A stretch of 64,000 nucleotides of DNA. It comes from Eupeodes corollae. Its lineage: Eukaryota > Arthropoda > Insecta > Diptera > Syrphidae. Below the pieces are notes generated by a model. It saw nothing but the letters and a program-made list of their open reading frames with translations. It had not been told where the DNA came from and made no database searches. A program made the position numbers and the translations under genes. Positions 11,380 through 21,594 of the stretch are shown here, in pieces; the first letter of the stretch is position 1, and the number at the start of each line of letters is the position of its first letter. The DNA lies in assembly GCF_945859685.1 (NCBI RefSeq), contig NC_079147.1, positions 102,841,525-102,905,524 on the forward strand, read 5' to 3'.

Positions 11380-11930
11380 GTTGAGCAAAGCGTGGCGCGC
11401 GAAGACAGCGTTTATTTACGTGTATGATAAGTTTAACATGTTCGACAACTTATTTTGTATAAAGATTGGGAATGCGTTGTTTTCCCGTAATACCAATTTT
11501 ATTTAAATATTATTCAAATCCTTGGTAATTTAGGAATGAAAGCGATCATATTTCCCGGAAAGTAATTTTTCCCATGGGAATGCGTTGCTTTTCCGATTTT
11601 CAGTTCAAAAGTAACTGATGTCCTAGATTAGGCGTAAAAGCGATCGAATTTTTCCATGGGAATGCTCCATTTTCCCTTGATAAAAAGTAGAACATGTCCT
11701 TTCTCGGGTATCAAAATATCTCCATACAACATTTCATGCAAATTGGTTCAGTAGTTTATGAACCAAAATTTTGTCACCTTGAAAATTGTACGAATACAAT
11801 TACTAGTATTAGTATTATACTTAGTATACCTACATGCATACCTATAAAATTGATGTGGAATTTGTCTATTGCAAAAATAAATCGTGGTGACTAAATTGAT
11901 TTTGTTTTGTAGATTTGTAAGGATTTATTG
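11380..11930. other. Helitron-like or other repeat flank, non-coding
   Basis: This contains two similar blocks with CATGGGAATGC near 11572-11583 and 11654-11665. It also contains a sentence common in insect repeats, TTTCATGCAAATTGGTTCAG at 11731-11750. It probably belongs to the upstream part of the Helitron remnant. No ORF is visible. Confidence 0.35.
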
Positions 11931-11940
11931 GGGACCCGAA

Positions 11941-12478
11941 GCGGCATTTCTCCAAAAGCGATCAACGTCATTTCTATTTGTTAAAAAACCCCTCACGATT
12001 TATGGGTTTTCTTCCGTCAGCTTTATGAGAATTTTCTTCTGTTCAATTTATCGGCGGCATTTCTCCAAAACCGATCAACGTCATTTCTATTTGTTAAAAA
12101 ACCCCTCACGATTTCTGGGTTTTCTTCCATCAGCTTTATGAGAACTTCCTTCTGTTCAATTTATCGGCGGCATTTCTCCAAAACCGATCAACGCCATTCC
12201 TATTTGTTAAAAAACCCCTCACGATTTCTGGGTTTTCTTCCATCAGCTTTATGAGAACTTCCTTCTGTTCCTTCGTTGTTCAATTTGAGTGTGACTGTGA
12301 CCTTTAATTAAAACATCAACAGATTTTCATTAAAATATATTACATTTTCTTTATTTTTCGGAAAAAAAAAACAGAACTTCACATTTTTCTTTTAATTTCT
12401 CTCTTCAAAATGTGAACGCTTAATAAATGACGTTTGTTTCGAATGATTAGAATGTCAAAGTTTGCTTAAGTTTCGAAT
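11941..12478 (+). repeat. Dispersed repeat block with 113-bp tandem units, copy 1
   Basis: A unit of exactly 113 bp beginning GCGGCATTTCTCCAAAA starts at 11941, 12054 and 12167, with few mismatches. It is followed by unique sequence running to AAGTTTCGAATAAAAAT at about 12478. The distal part, including one unit, recurs in the same direction at about 23527-23880. The two copies flank the old LINE at 12485-23442. No coding meaning is seen. Confidence 0.85.
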
Positions 12479-12484
12479 AAAAAT

Positions 12485-14446
12485 AAAAAGCCTTTTCGAA
12501 GTCAAGGGACAATATGGTGACGTGATTACGAGCCGATAAAGCTCTTGTGATATAGAAATCGATATGAAGTAAAGCATCATTTGTTTGCTTTGAAAGCGAC
12601 TTGGTTCGCGCTTATCAGATTTCTTGATTCTATAAACCACATAAGCCTTTTCGCAATTACTTTTTCCATTACTTTGGATATGCAAGGAATGAGTGATATT
12701 GGGCGATATCCGTTAATAATATTATTTGTTTTTTTTGGTTTATGGAGAGGTAGTATTGTTGCAAGCTTCCAATTCTGTGGAATAATGCCTGTTTCGAGAA
12801 TGTTATTATATAGTGTTATTAGTCTGTGTTTGGTTGAAAGAGGAAGGTTTTTTAGCATCGGGTATGATATGCGGTCTCTACTGGGAGTTTTACCTTTTAG
12901 TTTGGACAAACAACTTTCGATTTCTATTAACGATATTGGACCTTCAATACGGTTGGATTGGCTAGATAGAGGTGTGTGATTAATCGCAAAGTTTAAAGAC
13001 GATAATTTTTGTATTTTGAACTCTTGAGAGAAGTTCTCGTCTTTGGAAAGGTTTGACCAATTACTAGCAAAATAATTGCTTATTTCGTAAGGATTTGTTA
13101 TTTGCTGATCGTTAGCTGCAATACACTTGATGGATTGTGGAGTAAACGTACCTGTAACACATCGAATATCTTGCCATATCTTGGATGGGGAGGAAGTGGG
13201 ATTGATTGAAGCAGTAATTTCGCCGAATTTATTAGCTTTACTATTTTTTACTTCCCTTCGGAATTTCGCGTTTGATTTTTTGTATAAAATAAGGTTTTGC
13301 GGGGTAGGGTATTTTTTAAACGATTTCCAAGCCTTGTTTTTATCTTTCCGCAAAGAGCTGAGCTCTGAATTCCACCAAGATACTGTGTGTTTCCCAGGTT
13401 TTGGTGTGCTTTGTGGTATTGCGATGTTTGCAGCTAGGCGAATAGCTTTAGTAAGGCGAGCGGCTTCTTGATTAATGTTGAGAGAGATACTTTTACATGA
13501 TAAGTCGTTTAAAATGTGATTTTGGAAACTAAGCCAGTTAGCTAGATCTGTTTTAAATTTGGGGGTAAAACAAGATTCAGGAGCCACTTTGTTAGAGACT
13601 ACAGTAGTGATGAACGGGAAATGATCACTGTTATAGAGATCGTCTAAAACCTTCCAAGAGATCTTTGGGTATATTTCCGGGGAGCAGGTGGTAATATCAA
13701 TATGCGTAAAAGATTGGTGCGTGGAAAAATTAGTAGGGGAGCCATCATTAAGAATTATGAGGTTTGAATTATTTAAAAACCTTTCCCAGATTGCTCCTCT
13801 GGCGTTAGTTTTGGGAGATCCCCACAATACACTCCAGGAGTTAACGTCACCCGTTATTATGACTGGAGTATTTATTTGACTGACTATATTTTCGAGGTCA
13901 TTTGTAGAAAATGGTTGATCAGGGTGTATATATATGGACAATAAAGTAAATATGGTTGAAAGTTGAACTTCGATTCACAAGAGTTAAGATGTGTGAGTTT
14001 ATATGTCTTTGCTTGTGCGGAATGTCTTTCTTAATTAGTATAGCAATTCCTTGTTTGGCTGAGGTGTTGCTATCGAGGTTGTGAAAATAACCAGTGAACG
14101 ATTTTGGGGTGTATGGCTTAAAAAGATGGGGACAGTGTGTTTCCTGGAGAGAAATTACACTTGGAGAAAATTCTTTTATAAGTATACTTAGCTCGTTGTA
14201 GTTATTTATATAACCTTTCATATTCCATTGAAGGATTTGAATAGATTCTTTTGGTAAGTGTGTTATTGTCTTAGAAGATTTTTCCTTGGGTAAGTTTGGA
14301 TTGTCACTGTTATGGTGTTCAGGGCTTTGACTCCGTGGCGGGGGCGTCGAGGCATCCGGGCTCGCAGAAGAGCCCGAATGATTCGACGCTCGAGCAACGG
14401 AGTCAAAAGTTTGGATCTTGTTATTTTCATTGTATTTCGACATCAT
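12485..14446 (-). pseudogene. Older Jockey-like LINE (LINE-A), ORF2 endonuclease and partial RT
   Basis: ORF2 starts at ATG 14446 and overlaps the end of ORF1 by about 20 nt. The apurinic endonuclease part shows ILQWNMKGY, SLQETH, ITGDVNSWSVLWG and YNSDHFPF, with one frameshift near 13930. The RT part shows KGKTPSRDRISYPML, YRPISLIPCISKVMEK and, after a frameshift near 12580, LSLDFEKAF. It stops there at the edge of the repeat block, so the palm with YADD, the thumb and the 3' tail are missing. Loss of the 3' end with a retained 5' end is the opposite of normal LINE truncation and means deletion or rearrangement. Confidence 0.88.
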
Positions 14447-15356
14447 TTGGATCTGATGGAGTGTTTGCTACAAAGTAGTCATTTTTCTCTAGCAACGTTT
14501 GTGTTACCTTTGATATAGGTGAGAGCGTTGGTTTAGAGATTGGATCGGTGGTTATTGAAGGTTTTGTTTGATTGAATTCTAGCTGTTTTGAAAAAGAAGG
14601 TTGATTGTTTGAAAGAATATGCGATTTTTGCGAGAGTGAATTTGAAGGATTGTCGGAGGTATTATTAATATTAGATATCATTTCGTTGGGGGAAAGGTTT
14701 GATTGAATGTGTTTGGTTGTGATGATTGAGTAGGTTTTTGTTGATGTGTGTGTTGGTTTGGTTATGGCAGGGATAAGTCCTGTTGTTTTGGAGTTTCTTG
14801 GTCTATTATTATGTATTGATTCAGTACTTGGTTGCAGTGTATTGGGGATAGGGCTGGGAGCTTTGGTAGTTTTCGGGGGTTGAGCAGTTGGAGGTTGTGT
14901 GTATGGGGCGTGTTTGACTTTATCAGCGAATGATTCTGATGTAATAGAGCTATAAGAAGGAATAGGGCTTTGCTCTTTGTGAATTCTCTTGGCCTCGGCC
15001 ATGGAAAATTTTGTTTGGGTTTTAATGGTTAAAATTTCCTTGGCTTGTTTATACGCGGGGCAAATTTTGGAGGAAGATGAGTGAGCCAGTGAACAGTTTG
15101 CACATGTTATATTAATGCATGGGTCTGCTTTATGAGGCAAGAGGCTGCATGATTCGCATCTGGACTCACTGTTGCATCGTTTGCTTGTATGACCTAGCCG
15201 TTGGCAATTTCGACAACGCATCGGGTTGGGAATATATTCCGTGATTTTAGCATTGTAGAATCCAATGTCGACGGTTTTTGGAAGTTGGTACAGATTGAAG
15301 GTAAAAATTATTAAGCCGGATGGTTTTTGCTTTCCCTCTTCATTTTTAGTAAATGT
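14427..15356 (-). pseudogene. LINE-A ORF1, C-terminal part with zinc knuckles
   Basis: The frame reads TKNEEGKQKPSGLIIFTFN and YIPNPMRCRNCQRLGHTSK with CCHC knuckles, then a long Ser/Thr/Pro-rich tail ending DPNDVEIQ. ORF1 of Jockey-type LINEs is an RNA-binding gag-like protein that packages the element RNA. The reading is cut at 15357-15369 by a SINE insertion. The N-terminal parts lie at 21538-21594 and 22827-23261. Confidence 0.88.
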
Positions 15357-15369
15357 ATATACTTCCGTT
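15357..15369. repeat. Left target-site duplication of the SINE
   Basis: ATATACTTCCGTT here and again at 21538-21550 flank the split SINE. Both lie in ORF1 of LINE-A: removing one copy plus the insert restores TEVYTFTKN in frame. Confidence 0.92.
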
Positions 15370-15405
15370 GTAGTGCCCGTGGCATGATGGTTAGTGCGTT
15401 GGACT
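15370..15405 (+). mobile_element. SINE, 5' segment (split by LINE-B)
   Basis: GTAGTGCCCGTGGCATGATG and the following TTAGTGCGTTGGACT are the first 36 bp of the tRNA-derived head. The sequence resumes at 21254 after the LINE-B insertion. The intact copy at 38324-38635 shows the uninterrupted order. Confidence 0.92.
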
Positions 15406-15530
15406 CAGTCGTTATTTGACTTCCAACCAGTGAAGAAGTGATTAATTTTATTTTATTTTCAAGTAAAACAAGTTCAAAAAGTGTGTTAGTCAATCTAAAG
15501 TTGGCAAATTGCCACAACTTTGTTAAACAC

Positions 15531-15626
15531 ATCGGTAGCTCAGTGGAGGTGGCGTCTGCAGACGAATCCAGAGGTCGTGGGTTCGAATCCCGTGCGGAGT
15601 CGACGAAAAATATTATAGCTTTTTTT
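15531..15626 (+). promoter_or_regulatory. tRNA-like segment with A box, B box and T-run in the LINE-B leader
   Basis: A perfect A box TAGCTCAGTGG lies at 15536-15546 and a perfect B box GGTTCGAATCC at 15580-15590, at tRNA-like spacing. A T7 run, a typical Pol III stop, is at 15620-15626. The flanks do not pair into a 7-bp acceptor stem (ACATCGG against CGGAGTC), and the anticodon arm is weak, so it is not a functional tRNA gene. It may be a captured tRNA or SINE head, or an internal Pol III promoter in the LINE leader. Confidence 0.7.
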
Positions 15627-15671
15627 CATAATCGAGAAATTGTTGATTTCATCGATTGGGAAGAGAAGCAA

Positions 15672-17528
15672 ATGGTTAAGGAGAAGAAAGCGGGGGTATC
15701 GAAAGATACCTCTGCCAACACGTCAGGCGATGTTACGGTGGTGCCAGTAACAGTACCACAAACAACAGCAACAACATCTGGTCAAACATCAGACCACTGG
15801 ATAGAAGCAGCAGCAACTATCAAAAAAAGAAAAATGAAGAAGCATAGCCCAAACAAAGTGGAGAGGGCCAACTCTGCTAAGCGGCGGGACATGCGGAAAC
15901 AAATGGAGGGTGGTAAAGGAGGAGTTACCACCGAGAGCTAGTTTTCAGACTACGCAGAGTCTGAAAAAACTGAATACGTGTCCGAAGGTGGAGAGGGGCT
16001 CTTCAGGCCTCCGAATATGGATTTAATCCTATCGGAGCCAGAGCCAGTCCCGCCGACAACGAAGGCTTTGGAGGTAGTGGCGGACCTCCAAGATGAAACC
16101 GAACTGGTGCAGGCCCTGCAAACCAAACAGGCAGCCATCAGCCAGTTCGAGGAAAGTCTCAACAAGCTCAAGGAGGAAATAGAGCCCCTCCTCACTGCAC
16201 TTAAAAACAAACAAGAGGCGCGCCGAAAGCAAGAGGCAGCCCAAAAAGAACAGCAGCAAAAACAACAGCAACATCAACCACAGCAGCAAAAACAACCACA
16301 ACCCAAGCCCGCTCCCAAAATCACAGGAGCGGAGCAAAATAAAAAGAAACCAGCTGCAGTGACAGGCCCAATTGCTGATGGCCCATCGACCTCGACCAAG
16401 GCCAAACAGCAGCAACAACAACAGCTACAATCAAGGCAGCAGGAGCAGCAGAAACAGCAGCAGCAGCAGCAGAAGCAGAAGCAGAAGCAGCAACAACAAC
16501 AGCAACAACCACAGCCCAAAAAAGAGAAGGTGCCACCAATCAGGACCTACCGGGTTGACCTGCAGGACCTAAAACAGGTATGTAAGTCGGCCACTAAGGG
16601 CAAATTTGTAATAAAGATTTTAAATGACAACGAAAAGCGTTATTCGGTACAGTGCTTCTCACTGGCCGAATACAATTTACTTAAAGGCGTGCTCAAACAG
16701 GCCACCGCTGAGTTCTTCAGCTATACGCCTAAGAGCGAAAAATTCCAGACGGTCCTTCTGAAGGGCATAAGTTCCTGCACGGAACCAGAGGAGCTCTTAG
16801 CTGAGCTCCGTCAAAAAGCCACGGACGATCTCGATTTTATCGGGGTCAAGCCGTTCACTACGGTGAAGTCCAGGCGGGAGGGTTATAGGCTGCCAATGTT
16901 CTTGGTAACATTATCGCCCCAAAGCAGTTTTGATAGTGTGAAGAAAATCACATCTCTCGACTATCAAACTGCACGATGGGATACATTAAAAAGGCACGAC
17001 GGCATTTTACAATGTACTAACTGCCAGAGGTTTGGCCATGCCAATGCCTACTGCAATATGCAGTTGCGTTGTGTGAGGTGCGGAGAAACCCACAAAAAAG
17101 GAGAGTGCAAGCTGGGGAATGAGCGGGTTGAGGATTTGACCCTGCTCAAGTGTGTCCTTTGTGGAAACCAAGGGCACCCGGCTAACTATAGGGGTTGCCC
17201 TAAGGTCCAACAAATGAAGCAAAAACAGGCCAGTCAAAAAGCCGAAAAAAGTCGAACAGTTCGACAGGCTCCAACACAAAAATTCGTGGATCCCAAATTC
17301 TCTTACGCCCAAATGGTGTCAGGGAGTGGAAACACGAGACAGGCTCCACCAACGGTTGCCCCAAAGGCCCCTATGCCTAAGGCACCAGAGGTGCAGCCTG
17401 ACATTGTAGCCTTGTTGTTGAGCATTCAAGGTCAACTAACAGGACTGCAAAGTCAGATAAAGGAGCAAGGCAAAAGGGTAGATCATCTCTACTCTTTGTT
17501 GCCTGGCCTGGCGCAACTAAGACCATAA
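15672..17528 (+). pseudogene. LINE-B ORF1, gag-like RNA-binding protein with one nonsense codon
   Basis: From ATG 15672 the frame stays open for 619 codons except for a TAG at 15939-15941. The text on both sides continues in the same frame, so this is probably a mutation in this copy, not the natural end. Downstream come an acidic segment, a coiled-coil-like EESLNKLKEEIEPLL, a glutamine-rich tract coded by CAG/CAA (about 16240-16520), a PRE_C2HC-type region (about 16600-16990) and three zinc knuckles (17011-17205: CTNCQRFGHANAYC, CVRCGETHKKGEC, CVLCGNQGHPANYRGC). It should bind element RNA. The stop overlaps the ORF2 start as TAATG. Confidence 0.88.
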
Positions 17529-20500
17529 TGGGCGCGCTGCCGGAGACGCACCTAAAAGTCCTAGCTGTGAATGTAAATTCACTGATTAGGATTGAACGAA
17601 GAGCCAATATGTTCCAATTGTTGAAAGACTACAGTCCCGATGTGTTTATGGCTAGCGAAACTAAGCTAAACCACAACCACAAATTGACTCATAAAAATTA
17701 CAATATCGTAAGAAGAGACCGGCCCGACTCCACTCAAGGGGGCGGTGTCGCTCTCTTTATACGAAAAGGCATTAATTATAAAGTCATATACAACAATGAA
17801 TTGCGAAAGCTCAAGACGCTAGAAGTTTGCGTCGTATGCATCTCTCTCTCTCAAGGGAAGCGGATGTATATGATTGCGGCTTATGCGGCTGGAGCTCCGC
17901 AGGTTACTTACTTTGCTTCAGAACTCGAGATTCTTTTTAGGGAACTTAAACTGAGCTTGGAAGAAAACTATTTTATCTTGGCCGGTGATTTGAACGCAAA
18001 ACATGAAGATTGGGGAAATCAACATAGTAATCCCAGAGGTAATCATCTTTTTAATTTGATGAATCTTTACAGCGTTGAATATGGCGTCGACCTGCTGGCT
18101 ACTGAAAGGCCATCGTATCCAAGAAGCGGCTCCTTTCTGGACCTTTTGCTGTACGACACCAAACTGACAGTTACAGATAAAGTGGGTAATCACCCGCGAA
18201 ACTGCTTACAGACAGTCGAGTACGACAGTGATCACTGCGGACTGGCTGCTGTAATGCAGATTCCGAACGAACGCGTGGAGTTGGAGGAATACGTTCCAAC
18301 GCATTCTTACAATTACAGTAAGATGCGGTGGCCTCGTTTCACCAATGCCCTAGCGAGAGAACTTCGTTCGAGTGACATAGCCCCACCAAACAACAGAAAC
18401 CTGACAAATACAGAAATCGACCAACACTTACAACAGATGGACGAAACAATAAAACGAACGATGGAACGGACAATCCCAAAGTACAAAGAACGGGACCAAA
18501 TGGACGCTTACAGAAACGCGACAATTGACGCACTACGTAGGCACAAGAGTGGCTTACTGACAAGACTCAAAAACTTGTACAGACGACTTACAGACCCACA
18601 CGACTTGGAGGTTAGGACACTGAAGTCGTCAATAAAAAATGTCAATCTGTTGATTAAGGAGAACTACAGGCTATCAATTAACAAGTACTGGGACTGCAAG
18701 ATCCGGGCAGTTAATTCGAGCGACCCTAGTATGTTCCCTAAAATCAACAAGATATTCAGAAAAAAGAACGACAATGACCTTCCGAGTCTGAAACTCCAAA
18801 GAACCGAAGAAAACAGAGACGTACTCATGACAGCGCAAATAGATCCAGAGGAAGCCATCCTTGACGATGACTTTTATATAATTGAAGATCCGAAGGAAAA
18901 AGTGGAGGCGGTGGGAGCTGCTTTTCAGCAAGTGTACAAGGTGAATGTTAGCATTCGCCCCAACCACGACCTGGAAAACAGAGCCCTACTTAATCACTTT
19001 TACCTCCGTAATGATATCACACATTGGCGATCTGAGAACCGCGGTTTTATGCGGTTCAATGACGATTCCTTGGCAAATGCCATAATCGCCGATCAAATGG
19101 GACCAAGTCCCTTGTTAGTGACGAAGGTTGAGCTTCAGCTCATCTTCAACTCAATAAAAAATAAAAAGTCAGCAGGTGTCGATGGTATATCCAACGTTGT
19201 ACTAAGACATTTACCGACGGAAGCAATTGACATTTACACCACACTCTTCAACAATGCACTGAATAATGCATATTATCCAGTGCATTGGAAGACCGCTGTG
19301 GTTCATCCTCTCCCGAAAAAGGGAAAGGACAACTCCAACCCGTCAAATCTTCGGTCGATAAGTCTTCTTCCGAGCATCAGCAAAGTTTTCGAAAAGATCA
19401 TTAATAGGGCTCTGACTAAGTGGGCTGCGGACAACAAAATAATTCCGGATAAACAGTTCGGGTTCAAGGCGGGTCATGACACAATTCATGCTGCGTCTAA
19501 ACTCGTTTCTGATATCCAATGGAATAAATCAAAACAACAATGCACAGGTGGTGTCCTGGTTGATTTGGAAAAGGCCTTTGACACCGTATGGTTAGAGGGC
19601 CTTTACCTAAAATTGAGCAGGTTTGGCATTAGCAAGCCATTGTTGTATATACTTTATGATATGCTTAACGGTAGAAAGTTTGTTGTCAAAAGTGGCAATG
19701 TAACTTCTACCACAACGTTCTCAATTAAAAATGGTCTTCAACAGGGAGCGGTGAATTCGCCGATTCTCTTCAACATTTACACCAGCGATCTGATAGGTAG
19801 TCTTACAAAGGCAATTGCGTACGCCGACGATCTAATTGCGTACAGAACGGCCCGAAAGGTTGAGGTTATTAGAATTCTCTTGCAGCGTGATTTCGACAAG
19901 ATTCAGCGATATTGCGACGACTGGAAACTGAAAATAAATGTCCAGAAGTCTGTCCAGGGCCAGAGGAGCCTTCGCTCTGACGAAACGGCTGTTTTTTAGC
20001 AGTCGGCTTGACCCCAGAGTGAAGGTAATTTGCTACATGGCCCTCATACGGCCAATGATCGTTTATGGTTGTCCTGTGTGGTTTAACGTTGCCCCTTCTC
20101 AGATGGAGAAGTTTCGGGTGTTCGAGCGGCAGTGTTTACGACGCTGTACCGGCTTATATCGAACAGCCGAATCTTATTATGTGCATTATTATTCCAACGA
20201 GGTCCTGTACAACGGGGCTCGAATCAACAGAATTGACAATTTCGTGATAAAACTCGTTCGAGGTCACATTGCAAGAGCTATGTCTTCGACCAACAATTTA
20301 ATTTTCGGGGCGTTCTATCCGAACGACGAGTATTTTGAGAGTGCACGCTTGAGCGGCTTCATTCCCCCAGAGGCATTCCTCTTTTTAGATAGATGCGGTC
20401 TGATACAGGATAGATTGGCAGTTCCGTTAATCTACCACGTCAGACGAAGAACCGTGGATAGGCGACTCCTGTACAATCGGGACGTCATGGCACAAGGCGG

Positions 20501-20609
20501 AGCAGAGCTCCTTCGGTTCAGTAGGGCTGTGTCCGAACGGGACCGAACTGATAGGGTGAAGCAGGAGAACCAGTTTTGGTGGCTTCAATCGGCACTTGAT
20601 ATTGGGTAG
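17528..20609 (+). pseudogene. LINE-B ORF2, endonuclease and reverse transcriptase, with deletion
   Basis: ATG 17528 shares its A with the ORF1 stop (TAATG), suggesting re-initiation. The endonuclease shows VLAVNVNSLIR, ASETKLNH, LAGDLNAKHEDWGNQH and YDSDHCGLAA. The RT shows KSAGVDGISNVVLRHL, LRSISLLPSISKVFEK, LVDLEKAFDTVW, LQQGAVNSPILFN and AYADDLIAY with intact catalytic aspartates. After WKLKINVQKS (about 19950) roughly 60 expected residues are missing and the frame changes. The thumb and C-terminal domain resume as AFALTKRLFFSSRLDPRVK and end at 20609. No RNase H is present. The copy cannot make full ORF2 but could have been mobile recently. Confidence 0.9.
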
Positions 20610-21230
20610 TCGGGATGGGGTTTTAAGCCTTGGCCGGCTTACATACTTGTTTTATAGTTTTAGGGTTTAGTTTTAAGTAGAATAGGCATGGTGGCACGAA
20701 AAAATAAAAAATTAAAAAAAAAAAAAAACAAAAAAACAAAAAATTAAAAAAAAAAAATAAAAAAAAAAAAAACATTACAAAACATTAAAAAAAAATAAAA
20801 ATAAAAAAAAAAAAAAAAAAAAAAAAAAAGACAACGAAATATGAAAAACAAAAATGTTAGATAGTTAGATTTGCTGCTGTGGTTGTTCTAGTTTTAAGTA
20901 GTTTATAGGTAGAATAGGTAGTTTAAGTTAGTTTTTAAGTTTTATTTAAGGACCTTATTTTAAGTAGTTTGTAAGTAAAAATAAATAAAAAAGGTTATTG
21001 ATATTAGTTTTTTCAAAATTTTCTAATAAAAACAAAACAAATAAAATTTAAATTGAAGTAAAATAGATCTTAAGGCCGAAAGGCATTAGTAATTAGTGTT
21101 ATAGTTTAGCTTAGAGTGTCCGTATGGGACCATTAAGTTAGTTGTAAGTTATGGATAATTAGGCTAGTTTTATGAATTTTTGTCTAGCTTTAAGATAGGT
21201 TAAGGATTGAATAAATAAAAATGAATTTGG
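20610..21230 (+). other. LINE-B 3' UTR
   Basis: This contains a 130-bp A-rich tract at 20698-20830 interrupted by T and C, then repeated TTTAAGTAG and TTTTAGTTT phrases and AATAAATAAAAA near 21210. It leads to the terminal A10. The internal A tract could be a fossil tail from an earlier end or a simple expansion. Confidence 0.75.
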
Positions 21231-21253
21231 AAAAAAAAAAAGTGCGTTGGACT

Positions 21254-21537
21254 ATCATGCAAGGGGCTTGGGTTCAATCCCTGCCTGTGCCACCTTAATT
21301 TAAAAAATTAATTTTCGCAGGTACTGCCTCTTGCGAGGAATTGACAATTTCTTCAAGAGTAATTCTTGTCATGAAAAAGTGCTTTCTCAAATTAGCCGTT
21401 CGGATTCGGCCTTAAATTGTAGGTCCCTTCCATTCCTGACAACAGTACTCGCACACAGGAATGGTTGAGAGTTGTAAGTCACTAGGCCCTGGTTCACAAC
21501 GGACTGTTGCGCCACCCCATTTGATTTTTTTTTTTTG
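21254..21537 (+). mobile_element. SINE, 3' segment (split by LINE-B)
   Basis: This continues the SINE after LINE-B: ATCATGCAAGGGGCTTGG, then the B box GGGTTCAATCCC and GCCTGTGCCACC, the body with TACTGCCTCTTGCGAGGAAT and GTCACTAGGCCCTGG, and a tail of CCATTTGATTTTTT type. The target duplication ATATACTTCCGTT follows at 21538. With the 5' segment the SINE is about 320 bp. Confidence 0.92.
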
Positions 21538-21594
21538 ATATACTTCCGTTACTCCTTGGGATTTCATCTCTGTGACAATTTCTGTCTCTGTCAT
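21538..21594 (-). pseudogene. LINE-A ORF1, middle piece between two insertions
   Basis: The minus strand reads TETEIVTEMKSQGVTEVY, which joins the N-terminal ORF1 text on the far side of the Harbinger element and the C-terminal text on the far side of the SINE. This order shows that both elements entered a single LINE-A copy. Confidence 0.88.

Larger units (their letters stand above)
15406..21240 (+). mobile_element. Near full-length Jockey-clade LINE (LINE-B) with 13-bp target duplication
   Basis: A 5835-bp non-LTR retrotransposon bounded by a perfect duplication, AGTGCGTTGGACT, at 15393-15405 and 21241-21253. The 5' end begins CAGTCGTTATTTG, similar to the CAGT starts of Jockey elements with internal Pol II promoters. 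A leader, ORF1, ORF2 (endonuclease plus RT, no RNase H seen), a 3' UTR with an internal A-rich tract (20698-20830) and a terminal A10 follow. The intact duplication and complete ends mark it as the youngest insertion of the nest. The copy carries a nonsense codon in ORF1 and a deletion in ORF2. Confidence 0.93.

Noticed and set aside
11941..12275. CRISPR-like array of 113-bp units
   Set aside because: Units are directly adjacent with no unique spacers, and the genome is eukaryotic; this is a simple tandem repeat.
15531..15602. A functional tRNA gene
   Set aside because: A and B boxes are perfect, but the acceptor-stem flanks do not pair and the anticodon arm is irregular, so it is listed only as tRNA-like.
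16029..16539. Long minus-strand frames rich in Cys, Ala, Leu or Ser opposite LINE-B ORF1
   Set aside because: They are mirror readings of the CAG/CAA glutamine tract on the plus strand and have no independent motif.
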